DNA of 64,000 bases, from contig BGZK01001453.1 of NCBI GenBank assembly GCA_005406025.1, positions 85,736-149,735 of the forward strand. The letters are read 5' to 3'. Position 1 is the first letter of the stretch. Every line of letters starts with the position of its first letter. The notes under the pieces are model-generated. The model saw nothing but the letters and a program-made list of their open reading frames with translations. It was not told the DNA's origin and did no database searches. Both the position numbers and the translations under genes were made by a program. This DNA comes from Eumeta japonica (Eukaryota > Arthropoda > Insecta > Lepidoptera > Psychidae). Positions 45,425-57,140 of this stretch are shown piece by piece.

Positions 45425-46975
45425 TACGAAAATTAGTTACATTTGTTATAATAAGTCTAGAAATCGTGTTTTAGGCGTGGTTTAGTCCGTGTACATGTAT
45501 GAAGAGATTCCTGGGAAAATACAGAGCTTATTATGAAGCAAATTTAAGTTAGGCCCGACAATATGTACTTGCAAAAAGCTTATTATTGTTCTGACCAGTA
45601 TTACACGAACGACGAAATAGCTTAAAATTAGCACTCACGGAATCTTTGTAAGTCGAATCTTCATAATTTTACAGCTTTGTATAAATTAAAAAAGGAGTAT
45701 CATTTCATTTTCATTTTACGCCATGTCATTTCAAGGCAAAATATATAACACTCGTTAACAAGAGCTGTGAAAAAAAGTCGAATGATGGGAAAAGTCTAAG
45801 TCGTCGACCGTGATCCCGACCACGGTCCCCTTCCTGATTCCATACCAGGAAAGCAAATATTCTTACACTGAAAACACACATAACGCCGCAAATGATTGTT
45901 ATGAAACGATTTTTATAAATTGTTACTTATATGTTGTTCCGATATATAAACCATATTACTGTACAATTTCAGATGATTCTGTTGATGAGAAGAGGGGGGG
46001 GGCGGGGGTGTCCCCGCGAGTTTACGTCGCCCATGACTGGCATCTGACAAATGAGTGTACGAGTAAAATTACTAATACTGGCGCATAGGAAAAATGAAAT
46101 AGCATTTGCGTGTGGCCTCGAAATAAAAGACGTACTCGCTAAATCACAAAAGATCCTCTAAAATAAAACGACGCTATTAAATAAACAAATGCTATCCGGC
46201 AGCCTAAATGGAAGTAGATTTCATTTTATTTTCATATGTAATTCATATACGTAATTTTCGGATTTTCAAAATTTTAAATTGCTGTAATTTCTAAACTAGT
46301 TCACCAATTTGGCTCAAATATGAACCCGACTTTTTTATTCGTCGATAGAACATATATGTTGACTTTTATAAAGATTTCTAAATAATTGTAGACGCTATCG
46401 CGCTGAAAAGCCCCGCGTTGTATCGTATCGTACGTACATAAACTTTTGAACCATATGTATTTTCTGACTCAGCTCGTCGAGTTAAGTCGGAAAACAGCAA
46501 ATTTTTTCAAAAGTTGCGTGATGAGGATAAACATAATAATAAAATTTTTATGAAATCTACTAAAAAACTGTTTCACCAGTTTGTAGAAAATCGTTGGTAG
46601 CATTATCCTAAGAACGAAGTATAAAGAAATCCGTTATCGATTTCGAAAAATGGTTATAAAAGCAAATAATCAGGGTTCGCTTCAGAGTTTGTATCAGGGG
46701 TGGTTTTTAAATTCAACTCTATCTAGAAAATTTTATCCAATTGTTTATTTTTTTTACGGTTCCCTAATTCGAATGGTTATAAACATATACCTAAAAATCA
46801 AATTCGTAACTCAAACATTTTATAAAAAAGAGAAAGAAACGAACCTATCATCAGTGAATTAAATAAGAAATTTGCTGTCAGCAAATTCCTCTAATTTTCA
46901 GAAATACCTGCATTAATTGCATAGTTTTGCCACTTAAATATTAGCATACTAATAACTAGCTTACCATTCGCGATT
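45425..46975. other. Unassigned AT-rich DNA
   Basis: No gene recognised. A G-run (ggggggggcgggggtgtcccc) sits near 45,993-46,013 and is unusual for this composition. The 92-codon frame 45,810-46,088 crosses it without any domain. Confidence 0.4.
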
Positions 46976-47034
46976 TTGCTTGCGTGGATATAAAAAGTAT
47001 TCATTCATATTTTATAAAGAAAGAAAGACCTTTC

Positions 47035-47260
47035 CGTCTTCCCAGTCTCGTTTCTGCTTTCAATTATGTTTTCGGTACTGTTCTTGATTTCGATTCCAAT
47101 CACGCTTTTGATTTTATTCTCAATCTAATACTCGGTTTTAACCGCAATCCCATTCTCAATTTCGATTCCGGTGCTTGCTCTGGTTTCTTCTCCCTGTCCC
47201 GCTTTCATTCCAATTTCACAAACAGTTCCAGTTGGTACGAGATCGAGGGAAAACTCTAGA
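47035..47260 (+). repeat. GATTC/TTCCG word array
   Basis: Built of overlapping words such as 'gatttcgattccaatc', 'ttgattttattctcaatc' and 'aatttcgattccggtgc', like the arrays inside the Helitron-like elements at 4.15-4.3 and 15.4-15.7 kb. The following 'gagggaaaactctagaatag' parallels 'ggggaaaatgctagtatag' at 15,703. The open frame 46,984-47,259 (Asp/Asn/Phe-rich) is caused by the array. Confidence 0.6.
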
Positions 47261-47264
47261 ATAG

Positions 47265-48240
47265 TGTAACTTTCCATATATCAAAGAATTTTTGTACATT
47301 ATGCAATCCCACTGTTTCCTTCCGATGAAACTTTTTTTCCTAATATCTATTTTAAATTAGATAAAGGGCCAAGCTCTATTTCACCATGAGAACCGTATGA
47401 AAACCCATTCATTAATTTCAAAGATTTTTTTTTCTCTGATTTCTCTTATCATAGTTTCTCCATTTTTTGTACCTGCCTTCTATGTACAGACATAGAGAGT
47501 TTTATTGTTATACTATATGTATAGATAATATCTGCAGTAAGCTCGTTGGGACATTATAATTACAATTATTACTACAGTTTTATTTACTGGAATTCAATTA
47601 GTAAATCTACGTTCATTGACACACTCCACTTTGGTAGTTGGTAGTAGTGTGATCTCTATTGAAAACCAACGTTGTATAATACCTCATTGGTGCAGCAACT
47701 AACGCTGAGTGGAGCTCATTTTCACCAGTAACATGTGTATGAATTAAAAATAATAATCAGTATGATTATTGGTAAAAAAAATTTTTGGTTGTTACATTGA
47801 TTGGTTGGTTGGTTGATTAAATAATTTCTTTATTTTTTTGTGTACTTGCATCCGACAGGCGGTTCAACGTCAAAAGCGATCGTCTACTTAATGCAAATAT
47901 GGTGAAACTATGATGGTGCTATCAGCCATCTGTTTATAGTAAAATGGATGTTTGTATATACGTAATCATACGAATTAACACCTCACACAATAGAACATAC
48001 GCAATTACTAAACTCCAACAACGATTGACCGATCACGTGACAGTACGTACATCGAAGTAGATTTTTTATGGAAAATTTTATTATGTAATTTACTTTTGCA
48101 TTTGTCCTCGACTTTATATGCGTTTTGTACTAGTCAACCGAAACACTGTACCGATCACAAAAATCCTTTCACTGATAGAAAGCTACACTATCCCTTAGTA
48201 ACACAGCTTATATTTTACTTTGACACTAACATTTGCCCCG
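47265..48240. other. Unassigned DNA
   Basis: 'tgccttctatgtacagac' at 47,474 resembles 'gccctctatgtaca' in the 17.5/32.1 kb repeat. A (TTGG)n run lies at 47,799-47,815. No gene. Confidence 0.4.
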
Positions 48241-48249
48241 CCATCGTGC

Positions 48250-48450
48250 AAATCGGAACCATGAGTGGTAGCGGTATTGGAATTGAAGGAAGAACGGGGA
48301 ACAAATCGTGAATCTGAATTGGATTCGAAATTGAGAATTATACCAGGGTCAAAACTGAGTGCGGGATAGCGACACGAATCAAGAGCGTCATCGGGATTTA
48401 AATCAAAATTAATGCCGGGATCGCATTATCGGAACAAATTTTACTTCCAC
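48250..48450 (-). repeat. GATTC word array, opposite strand
   Basis: Composed of 'ggtattggaattgaagg', 'gaatctgaattggattcg', 'aaattgagaat' and 'catcgggatttaaatc', the reverse-complement vocabulary of the array at 47.0 kb. Confidence 0.55.
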
Positions 48451-48454
48451 TGGA

Positions 48455-50345
48455 CAAAGCCCCGGTTGGAAAGCTAATATATAAAGGAATATTATATAAA
48501 GAAAAAACGTTGTTATTGACAGTAATAGTGACATAATAAAAGAAAATGGCGTATTTAACCGGACCAACAAAAGCAGTGGCCCTAACTACATCGAAAATAC
48601 ATCTAAAATATGAAATTATTACGTAGTTATACTAAAAGTTCAGACTCACAGTCCGACTAACTGCGCACACGAGGGATTCTTACAAATATCGAAGGTCACT
48701 GACGTGTATATTAAAGCTCTGGTCTGAACCGAAAAAAATGGTTCACGTTCTGTCTCTCGATCGGAACTCGCTAGGGAACACGTGGATTTTAATCACATTT
48801 CGAAACCCTTTTCTACCTAACTGTACTTTTTCAGAACCCTTATATAAATATACAAAATCTCATCAAAAGCGGTGTACTCGCGCCGTACGCACTTTGTAAA
48901 ATATTCCCCCGAATCTCATCAGATCGAGGCCGGTGAGATAGAAATGAATGAAATTTTCTTTTATGGTTCGGCGTCAGTAGTTTTTTTTAAGGTCTCGGGA
49001 CGAAATGAATGACCTATCCCTCGGCCTTTGGCACAAAGAGAGGGATTCGCCGATAGCTGACGCGGAAGTCGCTCCAAGCACCTAATACAGAATTTCATAT
49101 CGGGACAGAACTTAAGCCTTCTGATATGAATTTCGGTTTTCTGAGAGTTTTAGGGTACCGTCGCCGAATGGTAGTGTTCATTAATTTTATCGCGCTAGCA
49201 AGTAGTGCAGTTGAGTATAGAATTGATTCAGGCTATATTTTATGGCAGTCCGCCACAAATTAAGTTTTTTACCCTGATGGTAGATAGCTATGAAAAAGTT
49301 AAGAACTCAAATACTTTTGTAAAATGAAGTAGAACTATTTTATAATAGTATAATTGGTATAATCAAATAAAAATAAATTAATTTTGTAATTCAGGACGAA
49401 TGTACATCTATTTATTATATGGTTTTATATTTGCATATAAAAATTGACTTTTATTTGTAATTTTTCTAAACACTTTTTCATTAGGCAGTGTTCATTAGAA
49501 GACAATTTATAATTATATTAGGGCCTTTTATGAAAAATCACTTTTTTATTCTTTATAGTTACATTACCCGAAGCAAATTTTTGTTCAAAACAGACAAGTT
49601 TTTATCTAAAAGTAAAATAAAAGAATTTTACATTTCTTGATACTTAAACATTTTAGAAACAATATTGTCGTCCACTAAAAATATAACCACAAAGTCAGAT
49701 GAGAGCTCAGTTTATGTTTAAATATAAGGCAGAATAAATGAATTATAGAAATTGAAATAAATGAACAAAAAAAAAAATGGCAAGTTCACGTCATTTTTTT
49801 TTGTTCATTTAACAATAACAATATAAACTTTTCTAGTACCGACAAGTAAGCAGAAGGAACCATTTAATTGGTCTCGGATGAACTCATCAAGAATAAGTGA
49901 AACACGTTTCAAATTCATTGCCCATCTGATAAGTAAGTGTCGATACGTAGGTACGTAGTAACATTTTAGTACGTAGTAACTATTTAATAAGGCACTTTGA
50001 AAGCGGCTAGAAATTTACAACAAATGAAACTGGATAAAGTGCCCTTAAATATTGAAGAAAACAATTGTAAGTCCACAAGATGGCGTTCCTGAACGTATTT
50101 ATATTATCGTTATTTCTTCTATGTTTCATGAAACGATTTGTATTCTTCATACGATCTTTACACAAAATGTCGCAAAAAATATTGACAAAATCATGTCGTT
50201 TTGCAAATAAAAAAGTTGCACTTGAGAAAACATTTATGATCTCGAAGTTATCCGAAATTCTTAGAGTTACTGAAGGCATTATTATCACTAACCAATCAAA
50301 ATGACCCTGTATACTCGATTATTCCGTGTTGATTACCTCGGCATA
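48455..50345. other. Unassigned AT-rich DNA
   Basis: No gene recognised. Overlapping open frames on both strands at 50,007-50,304 have no domain. Confidence 0.4.
49759..49810. repeat. Hairpin with A/T-rich arms
   Basis: AAATGAAC plus an A-run and TG (49,759-49,779) pairs with CA plus a T-run and GTTCATTT (from 49,792), spacer 12 nt. The A/T runs make it less striking than the others. Confidence 0.8.
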
Positions 50346-50356
50346 CATATAATATA

Positions 50357-50600
50357 CTAGTCTATGTCCGCGGCTCCGCCCACGTAGATATAGAATGATG
50401 GATTTTTATTTGAATAGGATTTACATAAATTCCGTTCTTAAGGTCTACATCCCGAAAATTTAAGTCAATCGGACCGATACTTTCGAAGATTTCGTAATAA
50501 GTTAATCAGAGAAAAAATTTGTAGTAAATTCTCTTTAGTTGTCTTGTTTGTATCTGTCTATCATATAGTACCATTAAATAGACGTCATTTAAAAAAAAAC
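50357..50600 (-). mobile_element. Helitron-like 3' end fragment (minus strand)
   Basis: On the minus strand the end reads 'cgtgggcggagccgcggaca' then 'tagaCTAG' with CTAG at 50,357-50,360, matching the 3' terminus at 12,968-12,997. The body to about 50,600 includes 'cccgaaaatttaagtcaatc' and 'ggaccgatactttcgaagat'. The 5' end is not located. Confidence 0.5.
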
Positions 50601-50699
50601 ACGTGTGGCACTCGGGGACTGCCGCGGTAAAGCTATTGCATAGTATTTTTTATCAACTTATGCAATTATAATTATTTATTTATTTTATTTATGCAGTAT

Positions 50700-50990
50700 T
50701 TTTTTTTGAGGAGGTGCCCTAACGCCGGAACTCTAAGCAGGCATGAGTCACCAGATTGCGGGGCGAAGAGGGGTATTACGCATGCGCAGTAACGCCGATA
50801 CAACCAATGCCGCCTAGAGGCGAGTTGCTGAACTAAAGAGACAAGCGTGATATTTCAAAAAAGTCATTAAAAGTTCTGCTATTCATCGATAGATGGCAAA
50901 AGTAAAAAGTATCACCGCTGTGCCGGTTGGAGTGGGGGATGTTAGGTTATTTTCGTTACGGAATTTCTAGATTCGGTCTCCACGCTCAAG
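50700..50990. other. Unclassified mixed-composition block
   Basis: 'attacgcatgcgcagtaacg' at 50,774 and 'aggacgcatgcgcagcggag' at 54,230 share the palindromic GCATGCGC, and both patches are locally GC-rich. No coding frame or element is assigned. Confidence 0.3.
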
Positions 50991-51299
50991 GCCCGCGATA
51001 GAAGCTATGCAATAGCTTATAAATAAAAAGTAGAAACGGTGTCCTGTCATTTTTCTATTCTTTTTCTGTCCATCAAAATCAGTGAATCTAATTTAAAATT
51101 TGATACATTTTGAAGTTTTATTATAAAAATGGGAAAAAAGCAACACAAGCCGCGAAAAAAATGTGACATTTATAAGCTTAATGCACTATCGGTAGGAGTA
51201 GTATAAAACTAGTTCCAGTGTTTTCGGTCCGGTAATTTTTATATCAAAGATGATCCTCGCTCTGGTCTACCTGTTACGCATGAAATCGGTGCTATATTT

Positions 51300-51730
51300 A
51301 TGGTGGAATTGGAGAGGCATTGATCATTATGAACTTTTACCGCCGAGTGAAACTAACAATGGGGTTGTCTACTGCCAACAGTTAATGAAACTCATGTAAA
51401 AACTAAAGAAAAAACGGCCGGTATTAATCAACAGAAAGGGTATGGTTTTATCACCATGATAACATCAGACTACACATGTCTTTAAGCATTCAATAAATAT
51501 TGAGAGAGTTTGGTCGGTAAGTGTTAATGCATCCACCATATTATCTGACCTTGCACCCTCAGAAGTCACCTGTGTCAGACTCTTTGGAATTCTTTAGGGA
51601 GTGTTATGTTAACATCAAAAGAGGACTCTTAAATCTAATTGTCGCAGTTTTTTTAATCAGAAGTCCCAAAATTTTTACAGCAATGGGATTATATCACTAT
51701 CTACAAAATGACAACAAGTTGTTGTACAAA
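51300..51730 (+). pseudogene. Mariner transposase C-terminal part, copy 2
   Basis: Broken frames give QLMKLM, INQQKGYGF, a shifted version of the HHDNARPH block, then VLMHPPY (inside the open frame 51,521-51,778) and a shifted 'SDLAPS' in which the residue after the Ser is Glu instead of the catalytic Asp. 'SQKFLQQWDYI'-type C-terminal sequence follows. It is not functional. Confidence 0.8.
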
Positions 51731-51737
51731 ATCGCAT

Positions 51738-51762
51738 ATATATATATATATATACATATTAT
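51738..51762. repeat. (TA)n microsatellite
   Basis: Pure TA run of about nine units in the 3' part of mariner 2. Confidence 0.95.
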
Positions 51763-51849
51763 AATTAAATGTACTTAAATATGATGAAAAATTATCTTGA
51801 ATTTGTAAATAAAACACGAAAAGACTATTTTCCCAATCCAATATATAGA

Positions 51850-52610
51850 TTACACGGTGACGATTCATAAGGGCGTAAGCGACTAAGGCACGATGAGCTC
51901 ACAGAAACTTATAAAGTGGACCTCTGGAATCTGAAATTTGCTAAATATCAAAGCAGTCCCTCAAGCGCTAAAGTCTGCACGACAGTGTCATTACGTTTGT
52001 ACTGAAAGATGTTTCACTTCTCTGTCTGTCGTCGTGACTTGAGGCCCTGGATCGCTTGCCTCCATTTTTAACGTGCACAGTGCTCATTTTTAAAGGTCAC
52101 AACCTGAAATACGGCGAAACCAACATAGAGAATATTAATGCTTTTGTTTTGGACCAATAATATTTAAGAATTCTAGTAACACAATGTATATAAGCAAAAA
52201 CTAAATTATACAAAATATCTCGAAGTGTCCGAGCTCTCTGATCTATAATAAAGATAAAAAGCGGCCTAAGAGACGGTGATGAGTTTGGAGTTTATTAAAG
52301 AAAAAATAAATGAAAACACTTCCGCTATATTTGTCTTAATTAGCTTTCTAGAATAAATATATTTATTTACACTACCACAAAGTAGGATTTTAGGCTTTAT
52401 CGTATATCACTAGCTGAAAATTTGCATGAACGTTCTTGGGTCAGCGTTGAAAATATTGCTCTTTTAGGGTTTATTTTGAAAATGTCGTTCCGTGGATTTA
52501 TATATTACTTGTATTTTAAAATTTGCTAATGATTCCAGCGTGGACATAGAATGTATTCCTATATTTTGTGCATAATTTACTATCGTTTTTTAAATCATCA
52601 ATCCTATTAT
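51850..52610. other. Unassigned DNA
   Basis: 'gtcattacg' with 'gatgtttcacttct' near 51,990-52,020 resembles 11,440-11,515. No gene. Confidence 0.35.
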
Positions 52611-52619
52611 CTATTTCAT

Positions 52620-53020
52620 TTCCGGTAGCAGTCTCGCTATGGTTTTGCTATTTCGGTTGAATTCCGATTTGCAGTTCGAATAGATCGCAGGTTAAAAGAA
52701 TTTAAGATTTTCTGACCTTCGTCGCACTTAAAATCTCACGGCGGTGCCGTTCTCGATTATAAAGCAAATCGTGCTCTAAATTCTTGCGACCCTATTCTGC
52801 TCTATGTCTTGATGCTACTTCAACTCTCGATTACAAAGTCGGTGCTATTCTTATTATTTTCGACCGTCATCCTGCTCCGAGTCCTGATGCTGGCTTGCTC
52901 TCAATTAAAAAGGCTGTGTTGCTGTAAATATCTTTGATCGTCATCCTGCTCTGAGTCCTGATGCCGGCTCGCTCTCAATGACAAAGTAGGTGCTGCTTCT
53001 AAGGCTTTCCGTCGTCCCCC
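52620..53020 (+). repeat. ~75-bp tandem repeat in a GATTC-type array
   Basis: 'cgtcatcctgctc' recurs at 52,865 and 52,939 (74 bp apart), each followed by 'gagtcctgatgc.ggct' and 'gctctcaat'. A more diverged unit precedes it ('tatgtcttgatgctacttc' at 52,803). The left part has the same 'tttcggttgaattccgattt' vocabulary as the other word arrays. Confidence 0.7.
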
Positions 53021-53381
53021 TCGAAATCCTTCTGTAAGAGTTCACCGCGCTATCTTTAATCATAGTAAATTATTAAAAATGGCAAATGCACCAAGATGGT
53101 GTATTGTAATTTTCATTACCATCCCTTGATATGAGTATCAAACTATGCGGCCGCTCTAAGAAGGCAGATCACCTATCTCTCCGCACCCTTCTTGACGTGG
53201 GTATCAAATGAAAAGATTTGATCAGCAGAACGCGATAAGTTTAACGATATCAGCCTACATCTAATATCGAGGATGTCCTAAAATGGGAACTTTAAGTGTG
53301 ATATGAGTATTTAAGAAAAGCTCGCTAAACAAAATACGAGGTGTCATTCTAATTTTAAGATAGCGGCTCAAATTTCCTTTA

Positions 53382-53420
53382 CCATCTTGTTGACACGTGT
53401 ACCATAAATAAACAAGATGG
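53382..53420. repeat. Perfect 10-bp hairpin
   Basis: CCATCTTGTT (53,382-53,391) and AACAAGATGG (53,411-53,420), 19-nt spacer. Confidence 0.85.
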
Positions 53421-55825
53421 TTTGACGGCCTGAATAATATCATTCCGGATTGACTGTGGTAGGTTATTCTGTTTTGAAAATGCCAAAAAATGAGTGTCTA
53501 AAGTGCTTCAGGACTTCCTGGCCTGTTGGCGTGAGCGTTATTTGCGTCGGTTTGAGATTTGTCTATAAGAAAAGAAAAAATTCAAAATAAATCAAATGAC
53601 ATTAGATTGTAAAACAAAATTTTTATCTTTTTTTTTGAAAATAAAGAAACTCGCTATATATAATCGCTGATAATGATTTTATATTGTAGATATGTTGAAT
53701 TATATGTTATCAAAAAGTTTATCAAACATTTGATGACAAACAAACATAAGAAAATTGAAGCAAGCACAAATCATTAAAAAGTTATATTTTATTAAAAACA
53801 TTGTCTAAAATAATAAAAATAAGCAAACTTGACTTTTGTAATACATGTGTATTTTTTAACGAATACAAAGGTTTGACATATAATTATAGGGGAAAAAAAT
53901 TTAAACTATGAATTTCCAGCGACAAACTTTTATATAAAATACCTATGTATTAAATTATTGTGTTAAAAACGTATTACCTATTTGTTTACTTTTTTAAATT
54001 TCCATACGTTTCTCGATAAGAGCCTATTTTCGAATATTTTTTTTACATTTAATTTATAGCCAGTACATTCTTCATGTCGAACGACGTGCAACAGCTTCAC
54101 GCAGTAAACCGCTATCACGCTAGCAGCTGTAAGTAATAATTTTCAACTCGTATGTTTTACAACTTCCTTCGGCCGGAGTGAGTCAGTGGTTACGCTCTGT
54201 TTAGATTACAAACAGGTTTATATGCGACAGGACGCATGCGCAGCGGAGCGCATTCTCGCGAATGTGTAGTGCATCGTTACAATGTGAGCTATACGGCAGG
54301 CATTATGTATGATTTTGCGTAACATAATTTATATCCGTACTAAATAAATTAGAACGTATTAAATGGTACACCGAGGTAGATATAAATCGTCATAAATATA
54401 TCCTAAAAGAATGAAATTCTATAGAAATTACAATATAACAAAATTTCCTGAAGCACAAAATTCGAATATGAAATATGCAAATGACAATAATACGATATTT
54501 TTCGAATATAATTTTAAACCAACAATAACAGTAGAATTATCTATTTCATTAGCGATAAATACTATATTCATCGGTAACCAAAATAAGGAAAACCGAAAAT
54601 AGTATATAAAGACATTAAGGTTAATGTGCGAAATACATCATTTTAGTATAGTTTTCCTACAATGGGTACTTTACAAATGGCAGTGTGGGTGAAACGAATT
54701 ACGATTTTTTTTTTACGTGAAGACATGGATTCCACGAGATGTGAGACGTACATGTTGGACTAAAAATTATATATAGTATATCTATAGTGCTTATAAAAAT
54801 TACGCTTATTGTTTGAATAATACCATTACATATTGTATTTCTGAAAAGGCGTAAAACTTATTACGTACCATATACTTATAACAGCCTTTGTCTGGAAAAA
54901 ATATTCTGTTATAAAGACGAAGAAGCAAACGTATTGTCTGCAACAAACCACAAAGCAAACAATCCAGATGAATTTATTCAAATCATTATCCGTTTATTAA
55001 AAAAGCACTTCTTGTATTGGAGAAGTTAATGTTCGTAGGCCTTTAATTAGACAGTACACGATTAGACGGACTCAATTAGGAGAATGTAGTGTAATCTCAA
55101 TGCAAGCTTTATAAATGTCTAACAAAGCATCAAATCTAAAACGTAGCTTACATTGTGCAAAATCCTAAGCAGTGCAGTTATATGCAATGAATTTAAATTC
55201 CATTATCAAATTTAATAATTCCACAAGCAATAATCAAAATACTTACAACTAGAATATAAAATTGTTAAGCTTTTTAAAAAGTTTCAATTTTAATAGCTTT
55301 CCAGTTTCTGAAGTCATGATCAACGCTAAATTTCTTTTGTATTTTTGCACTTTTATGATTAATACTATACCTATATATATCCGATAAAAGTAGCCGTTAG
55401 TGTCAGTAGTGATAGTAGCAAGTAGTATTTCATGATTTTAGAAGTCGTGGTTAGATTATACTGTATGAGGTTAATGTAGGTATGACACAGAATTCTATCA
55501 AAATGATTGAACTTAGTAGCTGATAATGTACTCGCCTAAGTAAGATACCACTCGTGTTACATTCTTAATTAATGTAATTAACCATGATTAGTAACAATAT
55601 TCAACACATCAATAACATTTCTCGTTAAAACTAATTTATGAAGTAATAAACCAGATCGCTTTAAGGCATTCAATAATTTCAATTAACTTTAATAGAATGT
55701 GGTTTATTTCTTATAGTCAGATACGTTCAGATTGATATAAAACTTTTCCTCTTCAGATGACAAAGAGGAAATAATGTATTCATCAATTATTGATAAATTA
55801 CAAGCAATCATCCTTTTACGTAAAT

Positions 55826-55853
55826 AAAATCGCCTACATTGGTAGGCGATTTT
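55826..55853. repeat. Perfect 12-bp hairpin
   Basis: AAAATCGCCTAC (55,826-55,837), ATTG loop, GTAGGCGATTTT (55,842-55,853). Confidence 0.93.
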
Positions 55854-56706
55854 ACTACTATTGGTATGCGAAAAATTTTATCATTGATAACTGTAAAATC
55901 GAACACGGTGGTAATAACATTATCTTAAATTCAATAACAAAATTTAGGAATATTCATTGATTAATAGAAGTAATCCGCTTGAACTTCTGACTCACAGAAT
56001 CGTCACTTACTTACATATTTTTACTAAGCATATGAATTTTAACATGAAACCATAACAACGATCATTTAATTATAATTTTGACGATGGCCGGTGATGCATT
56101 ATGCATGACACGCATTAACTATAGTGGTAACACGTGCTGGAAATCTCCACTAAACAAAATCATTTTGCTTCTATAAGGAACTTTATTATTCCCTGCACAC
56201 TTTAATAGTTCTACATTAATTTTTAAATATTTATTTTACGTCATTAGTGACGAAATTGCTCTTTAAAGTGACGTATCAGTGTCATTATTGTATATGCGCT
56301 TGCGTGACAGCCCGTGTACACACAGCTAGAACAGTTATCATTCATTTGTCAGTTAAGTAGATTGTCAAAAAATTCCGGATTTTACGTTTTTTACATAGAT
56401 TTTTACAATCAGAGTATTTTAAAGAAGAACTTCAATTTCAAGTTGTTAAGATTTCGTCATTAAAGTGAAATTATCTTCAAAATGTCGTCTCGATTATTGA
56501 TTTTTGATACGGTAGGTATTAAGGAAGATATGGTATACCTACAAAAAAAAACCCTTTTCATAAAAAACTTATAATGGTTTGTAATTTAAAAGATAAGACG
56601 TATTTGATATTAACTGAGAAAAGAAACATGTTGTACTATCATTCTTGAAAATATTGATAAAAATAATATGTAAATTTTCAGAGAACGATAGACAAATAAC
56701 AACATA

Positions 56707-57140
56707 GACGCTTGCCTGCAACATGTATTAACATGCAGCATGCAACCCACCGATGACCCTCGAATCTGCCTCTCCACTACGAATCTCTATCCAAATGATT
56801 GAATATTGATTCCAGAGGATTGACAGATATCGAACACCTAAGCAAGTGTTATTTATTACTATAATTATCTAATTCCGCCAACTATTAAATTGTTTAGTTC
56901 TACGTACGTTTCATGCCAACAAGGCACATCTTCAGAAATTGCCGACAGTCACATCCACCAGGGTGCAAGGAGCGTTAAAACAACCAACACAACCTCGTTA
57001 GACAGGCCGCTGTCATGCAATGGTCAAAGAGCGACGAAAACATTATTAAGACAGCCACAGATCACCACCGATAGACATGCTTGTCAAATGTCACAGACTA
57101 ACCATCACCAACATTACCCAAGTAGTTACAGGCAAGCGTC
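56707..57140 (-). repeat. Penelope pseudo-LTR, inverted copy
   Basis: Bounded by GACGCTTGCCTG (56,707) and CAGGCAAGCGTC (57,129-57,140). The 3' tail present in other copies ('...caatacaatattta' type) is absent, so the element ends at the inverted repeat. The 89-codon plus-strand frame 56,890-57,159 lies in antisense noncoding sequence. Confidence 0.9.
56898..56940 (-). ncRNA. Hammerhead ribozyme core (candidate)
   Basis: Minus strand: CTGAAGA (complement of 56,929-56,935), stem-loop GTGCC-TTGTT-GGCAT, GAAA (56,909-56,912), ACGTACGT and triplet GTA (56,901-56,903). This is the most complete core in the array together with the 60.98 kb copy. Confidence 0.7.

Larger units (their letters stand above)
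51018..51842 (+). mobile_element. Degraded mariner transposon 2 with internal deletion
   Basis: Homologous to mariner 1: same 5' UTR phrase 'ataaataaaaagt', a lost start (ATC for ATG in MSESN), then GKKATQAAKK, the helix-turn-helix start of mariner transposases. After 'DDPRSG' and 'PVTHEI' (51,250-51,290) the sequence jumps directly to the WNWRG/ELLPP region. About 300 codons' worth of core, with the first catalytic Asp, is therefore partly deleted. The 3' end 'aaaacacgaaaagactattt' is inverse to the mariner 5' repeat, and the element ends next to TA. The 5' terminal repeat is missing. Confidence 0.85.
53030..56700. other. Unassigned AT-rich DNA
   Basis: No gene recognised. Contains hairpins at 53,382-53,420 and 55,826-55,853, and a small GC-rich patch at 54,165-54,290. 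The phrase 'gtgggtatcaaatgaaaaga' near 53,197 is typical of a lepidopteran dispersed repeat (recalled). Confidence 0.4.
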
